A DNA stretch of 50,070 nt from Coriobacteriaceae bacterium (GTDB lineage Bacteria; Actinomycetota; Coriobacteriia; Coriobacteriales; UMGS124): the NCBI GenBank assembly GCA_019421015.1, contig JAHZGC010000009.1, forward strand, positions 1 to 50,070. Reading direction: 5' to 3'. The notes under the pieces were generated by a model. The model was not told the origin of the DNA. It was given only the letters and a program-made list of their open reading frames with translations, and did no database searches. Both the position numbers and the translations under genes were made by a program. This document shows, piece by piece, positions 43,940 to 50,070 of this stretch; within the stretch, counting starts at the first letter, position 1; each line of letters opens with the position of its first letter.

Positions 43940-45541
43940 ATGGCATCGCAGAACACCGCCGCGCAGACCGCTTCCGTAACCCGCCGCACCCTTGTACAGC
44001 TCGGCGGGGCCGCCGCAGCCGCGGCCACCGTTGCCGGCCTCACCGCCAACCGCGGCCTCGCCTACGCCGCCGTCGACGCCGCCGAGGCCGACGCGAGCAC
44101 GCCCTCGTTCCTCATCAAGCCCGAACCCATCACCGACGTGGCCGAGACCCACGACTTCGAGATCGTGGTGGTGGGCGCCGGCGCGGCGGGCATGTCGGCC
44201 GTGCTCACCGCCGCCCGGGGCGGCGCGAAGGTGGCCTGCATGCAGGCCGAGGAGGCCCCGCTCTCCCAGGGCAACATGGCCGCCTGCCTCGACATGGAGC
44301 GCACGAGCCCGGCCGGCCGCGCCGCCCTCATCAGCAAGCTCATCGAGCTCTCGTCCCACCGCGCCAACCGCAGCCTCCTCGAGGCCTGGGCCGACAACTC
44401 CGCGGCCGCCCTCACCCAGTTCCGCGAGGCGGCGGCCGAAGGCGGCATCGAGGTGAACGAGGAGGAGCCCGACGCCGACCGCCACCTGGTGGTGAACGGC
44501 TACGACGTGTACCTCAAGGCCAACACCTACTTCGGCATCGGCCACTGGGAGGTCGTGAAGGCCATCGCCCCGCTCGCCGAGGCCGCCGGCGCCGAGTTCT
44601 TCTACAGCACCCCCGCCGTGCAGCTCGTGGTGGACGAGGACGGCGCCGTGACCGGCGTCGTCGGCCAGCGCGAGGACGGCTCCTACGTGCAGCTCAGCGC
44701 CAGCAAGGGCGTGGTGCTGGCCACGGGCTGCTACGGCTGCAACAAGGAGATGCTCGCCTACTACTGCCCCGACCTGCTCGAGTTCCCGCCCTATATGATC
44801 AAGAAGAACGGTGACGGCCACAAGATGGGCGTCTGGGCCGGCGGCGAGATAGAGCCCATCGGCCACACCAAGATGGTCCACGACGCCCGCGTCATGCGCG
44901 CCGACGCCCCCTACCTGCTCGTGAACTACAAGGGCGAGCGCTGCATGGCCGAGGGCCCGCTCCAGGGCTACCTCAACAACTACGTGCGCGACTACATCCA
45001 CCAGGAGGGCGACGCCGCGGCCGGCAACCTCTACAGCGTGGTCGACGCCAAGTGGCAGGACCAGGCCGCCGAGTGGAAGGAGTGGAACCCCGAGGTGAAC
45101 ATCCGCACCTGCAAGGTGTACTACGAGGGCGACACCATCGCCGAGGCCTGCGAGGCCGCCGCAGCCGACGGCTACGTGCTCGACCCGGCAGCCGTCGAGA
45201 CCACCGTGGCCCGCTACAACGAGCTTGCCGAGCTCGGCGCCGACGAGGACTTCGGCAAGGACGCCCGCTACCTGCGCGCCGTCGACGAACCTCCCTTCGC
45301 GATCATCCCCCACGAGATGGGCTACGGCCTGTCGGCCGTGCTGGGCGGCCTGCTCGTGAACGCCGACAACCAGGTGCTCAAGGCCGGCGAGCACACCCCC
45401 ATCGAGGGCCTCTACGCCGTGGGCAACTGCGCCGGCGGCTTCTACGGCGGCATCGACTACCCCATGGACGTGCTCGGCCTCTCCATCGGCCGCGCCATCA
45501 CCCAGGGCTACCTGGCCGGCAAGTTGCTCGCCGAGATGTAG
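43940..45541 (+). CDS. Tat-exported FAD-dependent reductase
   Basis: This is an intact 533-aa paralogue. It has a Tat-like signal (VTRRTLVQLGGAAAAAATVA, about residues 13-32). The FAD site FEIVVVGAGAAGMSAVLTAA is near 73-92. The acidic residue that usually ends the second strand is replaced in VACMQAEEAPLSQGNMAA, so FAD binding may differ slightly. The C-terminus has IEGLYAVGNCAGGFYGGIDY, typical of a subgroup. AGGAGGAG precedes ATG 43940. A divergent LuxR gene lies upstream and a very strong terminator follows. Confidence 0.9.
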   Translation: MASQNTAAQTASVTRRTLVQLGGAAAAAATVAGLTANRGLAYAAVDAAEADASTPSFLIKPEPITDVAETHDFEIVVVGAGAAGMSAVLTAARGGAKVACMQAEEAPLSQGNMAACLDMERTSPAGRAALISKLIELSSHRANRSLLEAWADNSAAALTQFREAAAEGGIEVNEEEPDADRHLVVNGYDVYLKANTYFGIGHWEVVKAIAPLAEAAGAEFFYSTPAVQLVVDEDGAVTGVVGQREDGSYVQLSASKGVVLATGCYGCNKEMLAYYCPDLLEFPPYMIKKNGDGHKMGVWAGGEIEPIGHTKMVHDARVMRADAPYLLVNYKGERCMAEGPLQGYLNNYVRDYIHQEGDAAAGNLYSVVDAKWQDQAAEWKEWNPEVNIRTCKVYYEGDTIAEACEAAAADGYVLDPAAVETTVARYNELAELGADEDFGKDARYLRAVDEPPFAIIPHEMGYGLSAVLGGLLVNADNQVLKAGEHTPIEGLYAVGNCAGGFYGGIDYPMDVLGLSIGRAITQGYLAGKLLAEM

Positions 45542-45557
45542 CGGAGAAGGGCACGCG

Positions 45558-45602
45558 ACGCCCCGCAACCTCGGGTTGGGATAGCCCGAGGTTGCGGGGC
45601 GT
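45558..45602 (+). terminator. Very strong terminator hairpin
   Basis: ACGCCCCGCAACCTCGGG (45558-45575) pairs perfectly with CCCGAGGTTGCGGGGCGT (45585-45602) around a 9-base loop, 16 bp after the reductase stop. AAGGTTT follows, so the T tract is short. In the rest of the gap (45603-45986) I see no gene and no clear repeat. Confidence 0.75.
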
Positions 45603-45986
45603 AAGGTTTGAGGGCTTGGAGAACCTGAGGGGCATGACGGCCTGAAGACCTGAGGACCGACGCTGGGCCGAGCATATGCATGCAAAGCCGCGCGGAGGCG
45701 CATTTTCATCCGGAGCATGCAGTAAAGCTCCCTTTCTGCGATGGCCGTGGCGGCCCCGCGAGTAAGGCACTTTTCCGCATCAATCACAGGTAACTTCGCA
45801 AGCGGACCCGCTTCTTCTCCACGTCCCCATCTGAGCGATCGCCCCCACCACTCTCGGGTGATTGCGCACAGCCATGGCATCGGGCCCAACCTAGGCCAGG
45901 CGCGCCGCGTGCGCTATGATGGCCCCAACCACGGGGATCAAACGGGAACCCAGCAAGGGTCAAGCGGGGATCAGGGGGCAGCCGCC

Positions 45987-46886
45987 ATGGACTACGGAAT
46001 GCTCGGGGCGTTTGCGACCGTCTACGAGTGCGGCAGCATCAACAAGGCGGCCAAGGAGCTGTTCATGTCTCCCCAGGGGATCTCAAAGTCCATCGCACGC
46101 CTCGAGGGCGAGCTGGGATGCCCCCTGTTCGAGCGCACCCACCAGGGGCTCGATCCCACGCGCGACGCCCGGGCGCTCTACGTGCGCTTGCGCGACCTCA
46201 TGGACACCTGTGAGCAAATCCGCTCCCGCTCCGGGTAGCCCGCGGCGCACGCGGTGCTGCACGTGGTCTCGGCCAGCGGCACGCTCGCCTACGTGGGCCT
46301 CGGGTTCGTCAGCGGCTTCGAACGCGAGAACCCCACGGTCGAGCTGCGCATGGAAGACCTCACAAACCGCCTGGTAGACGAGGCACTCACGGCCCGCAGC
46401 GCCGACATCGGCCTGATGGTGGGGCCCATCGACCCCCAGCGCTACGACGCCGAGCTCTTCAGCGTGCACCCTCACCTGCTCATCGTGGACCGCAACGACC
46501 CCCTCGCCCTCAAAGAGCAGGTTGCCTATGCCGACCTCGAGGACCGCACCGTGATCCTGCTGGGCCGCGACCACCCGCTCTTTAAGACCTTCACCGACCG
46601 CCTGGCATCGGCCCACGTGGTCACCCGCGACACCATCGGCGTGGCCGTGCTCAACGACATGCTCCCCATGGTGTCGCGCGACGGGGCAGTGCTCGTCTCG
46701 GCCGACTTCTGGGCCCAGGCTACGGCAGGGCCCGGCCACGTGATCGTCCCCTTTGAGGACAAGACCCTGAGCTGGAACATCTACCTGGTACGACGCCGGG
46801 GAGAGACCCTTGAGCCGGCGGGCCAGGCGTTCTGGGACTACGCGCTCGCGTGGAGCCGGAAGCACAGGGCAGCAACCGGGACATAG
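45987..46886 (+). pseudogene. LysR-family regulator interrupted by an in-frame TAG
   Basis: ATG 45987 starts a LysR HTH (FATVYECGSINKAAKELFMS ... QGISKSIARLEGELGCPLFE). TAG at 46236-46238 (codon 84) stops it, yet the same frame continues without a break to 46886 with a complete effector domain (LHVVSASGTLAYVGLGFVSG onward). The whole would be 299 codons, the normal LysR length. The stop falls in the linker between the two domains. It is a nonsense mutation, a sequencing error, or a site of readthrough. It lies upstream of the array at 46975 and the reductase at 47588. Confidence 0.82.
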
Positions 46887-46974
46887 GCGCTGAATCAAAA
46901 CAGAGGCGGTTTTGGGGGAGGCGACGCGGGACCGGGATCCTCCAAGGGAAGGGTCGAGCACGGTGAGGGGAAGC

Positions 46975-47246
46975 GGCACCAAACCGGAGTTCTGTAAGTG
47001 GACCAGGGGGAAGGGGGCACGAAAATCGAGTTCTGTACGTGGGCCAGACGCACGCTGGCACCAGAATCGAGTTCTGTAAGGAATTCGATCGCGAATTGGC
47101 ACCAAATCCGAGTTTTGCAAGCGGTCAGGCCTTCTATGCGGTTACAGAACCCGATTCCGGTGCCATCCGGCCCTTCGGAAGGTTACAGAACCCGATTCCG
47201 GTGCCACCCGGGGCACCCTGCAGTTACAGAACGAGGTTCTGGTGCC
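46975..47246. repeat. Seven-copy mirrored array with exact 41-bp period
   Basis: A 24-bp repeat (GGCACCAGAATCG then AGTTCTGTAAG) begins at 46975, 47016, 47057 and 47098, exactly 41 bp apart. Its reverse complement (GTTACAGAACCCG then ATTCCGGTGCC) begins at 47141, 47182 and 47223, also exactly 41 bp apart. The 17-bp spacers (19 bp at the centre) are unlike each other; AATTCGATCGCGAATT at 47082-47097 is itself nearly palindromic. Each repeat contains a CAGAA-N5-TTCTG dyad. It lies in the 700-bp gap between a LysR gene and a flavin reductase; 47247-47587 shows nothing further. Confidence 0.9.
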
Positions 47247-47587
47247 AGCCCAACGCAGTATCAGCATTTCTGCGGACTGCCCTAGCGAAGGGGCGCGTCG
47301 GTCCCCATGGGCAATACGTCCGAGAAGGTCGTCGATGTCACCCATTGTTCAGAACGATTCCAAGAATTGGACTGCTTGAGAGCGGTAAAAACGTCGCGCT
47401 TCGTCATTCCAACCGGTCCCTATCGCAGCCAGCAGTTGACCCCCTCCCCCATGGATCCCGTTTATTCCCAACGCGCGAACCACACGCCAGAATAGGCATC
47501 GTCGCAAGGGGAACGACCAAGGGATTGGGCCCATCCCGCCCTGCGGACACGACGCCGCATCGCAACCATACAAGGGAGAAGACAACC

Positions 47588-49140
47588 ATGGAATCCATCA
47601 CCCGCCGCTCGTTCGCCGCGGGCGTGGCCGCCGCCGGCCTCGCCACCTCTGCCATCGCCGCCAACGCCTTTGCCAGCGAGGCCGCACCCGCCCACACGGG
47701 TGGCAACGTGCCCGACGCCTGGGACCTCGAATGCGAGGTGCTCGCCCTGGGCGGCGGCTGCGCCGGCATGAGCGCCGCCTACAAGGCCGCCGACCTGGGC
47801 GCCGGCGTGATGCTCCTCGAGAGCCGCGGCTCCACCCAGGAGAACTCCACCTACTACTGCATGGGCAACTTCAACGTGGTGGGCTCCGACGAGCAGGCCG
47901 CCATGGGCATCGAGGACTCGCCCGAGGCCTACGCCGAGGACTTCATGAACATCGGCCGCGCCAACTACCCCACCGAGGAGACCTGGCACAACGTCGACGC
48001 CATCAAGCGCTACGCCGAGCACACCGTCGACGCCTACCGCCTGCTCAAGGACTGGGGCCTCGAGTTCCCCGACCCCATCCCCGCCACCGGCAACACCGTC
48101 GTGCGCTGCCACGCCCTTGACAACCGCCACATGATGGACCTGCTCACCGAGCACGCCGCCGAGGCCGGGGTCGACATCCGCTGCAACACCGAGTTCACCG
48201 AGCTCATCGTGGACGGCAACGGAGAGGTGCTGGGCGCCTACGCCATCGACCCGGACGGCAACCAGATCGCCGTCAAGGCCAAAAAGGCCACCGTGCTCGC
48301 CACCGGGCCCTTCATGCGCAACAAGGCCATGATGGAGGAGTGCATGCCCGGCGTGAGCGACGTCGACGTGGTATGCGGCCTGGGGGCCTACGGCGCCGGC
48401 CACATGGCCGCCGAGAAGCTGGGCGCCACCATGTGGGGCCGCAACAACCTCTACCTGGTGGGCGGCTACGACCCCTTTGGCACGCTCAACTACTGCGAGC
48501 TCTGCCAGTTCGGCGCCATCGACGTGAACCGCGACGGCGACCGCTTCTGCAACGACGGCAACCACTGGAGCTACGAGCGCTCGCAGGCCACCATCAACCA
48601 GGGCATCAACCCCGAGACCGGCACCTACTTCAGCTGGGTGATCATCGACCAGTCCATGTACGACAACGCCATGGAGATCGGCGCGCCCCTGGGCCTCACC
48701 GAGGCGAGCGCCGAGCTGCTCAAGAAGGCCGACACCATCGAGGAGCTGGCCGAGCTCATCGGCACCCCCAACCTGCCCGCCACCGTGGCCAAGTACAACG
48801 AGGACCTCGCCAACGGCGGCGACACCCTCTTTGGCCGCATCTACCGCAACGGCGCGGGCACCGGCGACCCCATCCCGCTGAAAACCCGCCCTTCTACGCC
48901 TGGGCCGAGCGCCCCTGCGTGCTGCTCTCGCCCACTATCGGCTTCATCACCAACGAGAAGAACGAGCTGCTCGACGTGTACGGCAAGCCCCTGGGCGGCG
49001 GCAGGCTCTTTGCCTGCGGCGAGCTCACCGAGCGCACCGTGACCGGCAACAAGTACCTCGTGGGGTCGGCCATCTCGTACGGCACCACCATGGGCCCGCT
49101 CATCGGCGAGGACGCCGCGGCGTTGGAGAGCTGGGAGTAG
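47588..49140 (+). pseudogene. Tat-exported flavin reductase with one frameshift near the C-terminus
   Basis: ATG 47588 starts a Tat signal (ITRRSFAAGVAAAGLATSAI, residues 4-23). An FAD-type site follows (LECEVLALGGGCAGMSAAYK) and the normal body runs to IYRNGAGTGDPIPL near 48880. There the frame is lost in an AAAA run (48881-48884); with one more A it continues NPPFYAWAERPCVLLSPTIG to the proper C-terminus and TAG at 49138-49140. Restored length would be about 517 aa. A single homopolymer error or mutation explains it. The C-terminal IPGLYAAG motif is replaced by a GGGRLFACGEL form. The amber-containing LysR gene lies upstream. Confidence 0.82.
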
Positions 49141-49189
49141 GCGAGAAAAGAGGCGACTGTTCTGTCCACAGGAATCCCCCCAAGGGGCC

Positions 49190-49218
49190 AATCGGTCGAG
49201 CAAGTCGCGATCCCGTCC
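49190..49218. repeat. Palindromic repeat, ACTTTCTCG family (copy 3, one clear arm)
   Basis: AATCGGTCGAGCAAGTCGCG followed by ATCCCGTCC is an inverted arm of the family seen at 26418 and 29577. The forward partner is only vaguely visible at 49150-49166. It lies 49 bp after the decayed reductase. Confidence 0.55.
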
Positions 49219-49390
49219 ATATTCCCAGGGTGGGAGCCTCTTCCTCCAGGAATTGACCCCAGCGTTATGGGGGGCATAATTCAGATGTGGAAAAAACCTA
49301 CGGGTTGCTCGGCGGGCTGGCGCAAGCTGGTTCGCCTTGATTTTTTATTGGACGCCCTTCTCCCCCACCCCCCATCCGCAAAGCCATCCC

Positions 49391-49419
49391 TTGACACCCC
49401 GCGCGCCATCGCGTATACC
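49391..49419 (+). promoter_or_regulatory. Consensus sigma-70 promoter of the metQ leader
   Basis: TTGACA at 49391-49396 and TATACC at 49414-49419 are separated by exactly 17 bp, close to consensus. Transcription would begin near 49426, about 45 bases before the leader peptide start and 420 bases before the metQ-like start. No other gene lies between, so this promoter most likely drives the transporter gene through a long leader. Confidence 0.75.
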
Positions 49420-49471
49420 TATCGGCCAACTATCGGACCCAGGACTCACCCGAAGGGAGGACACGGAAGCC

Positions 49472-49561
49472 ATGGCACACGCCGCCCGCCACAACATGGT
49501 CATGCGAATGTGCCGAATGCGCACGATGGGCATCGCCCGTTGTGCCGCCTTGCCGCGCTAA
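49472..49561 (+). CDS. Methionine-rich leader peptide upstream of the metQ-like gene
   Basis: This is a 29-codon open frame with a strong ribosome site (AAGGGAGG, 49453-49460). Met occurs at positions 1, 9, 11, 13, 16 and 19 and Cys at 14 and 24, with the Met cluster reading MVMRMCRMRTM. Six Met in 29 is far above expectation. It lies between a consensus promoter and a methionine-transporter gene, like the amino-acid-rich leader peptides that control biosynthetic operons by ribosome stalling. Function is inferred, not shown. Confidence 0.6.
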   Translation: MAHAARHNMVMRMCRMRTMGIARCAALPR

Positions 49562-49578
49562 GTCGCAGCCGGGCCTTC

Positions 49579-49756
49579 CGCGTCTCGTTGGTGACTCTTG
49601 GGTTTCTTGGCCTGCAGGCCACAAAACCCCTCTTAGGCGCATATGATTGCTTCGGCAGCCCGGTCGCTTGGCGCGATTCGGCCGCCCCAGCACCATAGGT
49701 AGCCGAGCGACACCTCATAAGCTGCAGCACAGCACGACGCAGCCATGCGAGACGCG
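49579..49756 (+). promoter_or_regulatory. Structured leader, possible attenuator region before metQ
   Basis: Between leader peptide and metQ, GGGTTT (49600-49605) pairs with AAACCC (49624-49629) around a perfect GGCCTGCAGGCC dyad (49609-49620). A long-range match CGCGTCTCG (49579-49587) with CGAGACGCG (49748-49756) could enclose or compete with other stems. No classic T-run terminator is seen, so control might act on translation or through Rho. I saw no S-box or other riboswitch signature. Confidence 0.4.
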
Positions 49757-49849
49757 AGGCCGCAAGACGGTACAGCCGGCCCTGCCGCCGACCACCTGCC
49801 GAACGTCGACCCTTGGTATGCACGCCCTACCCGCAGAAAGGTGTTACCC

Positions 49850-50070
49850 ATGTCGAACGCAACCCTCTCCCGCCGCACCTTCGCCACCGGCCTGGCAGCC
49901 GTCGGCCTTGCAGCCGCTTCGCTGGCCCTGACCGGCTGCGGCGAGGACAAGACCGCCACCGATGACAAGAAGATCACCGTGGCCGCCTCCCCCACCCCCC
50001 ACGCCGAGATCCGGAACGGCCCGGTCAAAAAGGAGCTCCAGAAGGACGGCGGTGCGCCCGCGGTCAAGGC
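49850..50070 (+). CDS. metQ: MetQ/NlpA-family methionine ABC transporter lipoprotein (5' part)
   Basis: The frame runs off the right edge after 73 codons. It begins with a lipoprotein signal that also has a twin-arginine look (LSRRTFATGLAAVGLAAASL) and a lipobox LTGC with lipidated Cys30. The segment KKITVAASPTPHAEIRNGPV is the hallmark start of MetQ/NlpA substrate-binding proteins. The protein would sit on the outer membrane face and hand methionine to a MetNI permease, presumably encoded beyond the window. CAGAAAGG precedes ATG 49850. Confidence 0.82.
   Translation, partial: MSNATLSRRTFATGLAAVGLAAASLALTGCGEDKTATDDKKITVAASPTPHAEIRNGPVKKELQKDGGAPAVK

Noticed and set aside
45603..45986. Degenerate minus-strand gene between the terminator and the LysR gene
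   Set aside because: A short frame encoding residues such as LPVIDAEKCLTRGAATAIAE looks protein-like but matches no recognised family and lacks a start, so I did not annotate it.
46236..46238. Pyrrolysine or other amber recoding in the LysR gene
   Set aside because: It is a single case in a regulator, with TAG used as a normal stop elsewhere in the window (72, 4943, 46886-region genes end with ordinary stops) and no downstream structure typical of recoding.
46975..47246. CRISPR array
   Set aside because: Repeats are 24 bp and spacers 17 bp, the orientation reverses in the middle, and there are no cas genes. It is better described as a periodic mirrored binding array.
49391..49850. S-box (SAM) riboswitch upstream of metQ
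   Set aside because: The conserved S-box segments are not visible, whereas a Met-rich frame and simple hairpins are.

Overview
The window is about 50 kb of GC-rich, densely coding DNA that looks like an anaerobic, respiratory Coriobacteriia genome (Eggerthellaceae or a relative). The inference rests on a pile-up of Tat-exported flavin reductases of the fumarate-reductase/FAD_binding_2 superfamily, each next to a LuxR-type regulator with about 12 membrane helices or a LysR regulator. A DMSO-reductase-family operon and the codon and GC style fit the same picture. The species cannot be named from the sequence alone.

Layout. Positions 1-5 kb hold a LuxR/flavin-reductase divergent pair and an M42 peptidase. 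Positions 5-10 kb are housekeeping-like: a DUF2798 membrane protein, an L,D-transpeptidase, a TetR regulator and a 3-hydroxyacyl-CoA dehydrogenase. Positions 10-15.6 kb are a soluble LuxR regulator followed by a four-gene molybdoenzyme operon (catalytic subunit, 4Fe-4S subunit, TorD chaperone, ferric-reductase-like membrane protein). Positions 15.6-21.6 kb are a debris island. It holds two copies of a roughly 260-bp inverted-repeat element flanking a Fic fragment and a flavin-reductase fragment, an AlbA_2/ATPase regulator bracketed by 155-165-bp direct repeats that carry 11-bp iterons, and a frameshifted flavin reductase fused to an unrelated C-terminal domain. Positions 21.7-27.8 kb contain DUF3793, a small unknown protein, an Rpn-type nuclease, an intact flavin reductase and a PD-(D/E)XK-like protein. 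Positions 28-35.2 kb contain an orphan LuxR, more debris, an intact Fic protein, a truncated LuxR, a flavin reductase and a DUF1292 protein. Positions 35.3-49.1 kb contain four more regulator/flavin-reductase units, two of them damaged, plus a DUF4143 ATPase with a three-copy operator-like array. The window ends in the first codons of a MetQ-like methionine-transport lipoprotein.

How the genes work together. The likely theme is regulated anaerobic respiration: membrane LuxR or LysR sensors detect an organic electron acceptor and switch on the adjacent exported flavoenzyme. At least eight such flavoenzymes are present besides one C-terminal fragment. Five look intact; the others carry frameshifts, an internal deletion or truncation, which suggests birth and death of acceptor-specific reductases.

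The most unusual signals are non-coding. At 46975-47246 there is a seven-copy array with an exact 41-bp period, four copies in one orientation and three in the other. At 39311-39393 three copies with an exact 32-bp period sit upstream of the DUF4143 ATPase. GCAAGTTA iterons with an 11-bp period surround the AlbA_2 gene. A methionine-rich leader peptide with its own consensus promoter precedes metQ. There are also several families of dispersed palindromic intergenic elements, some lying exactly at the ends of truncated genes.
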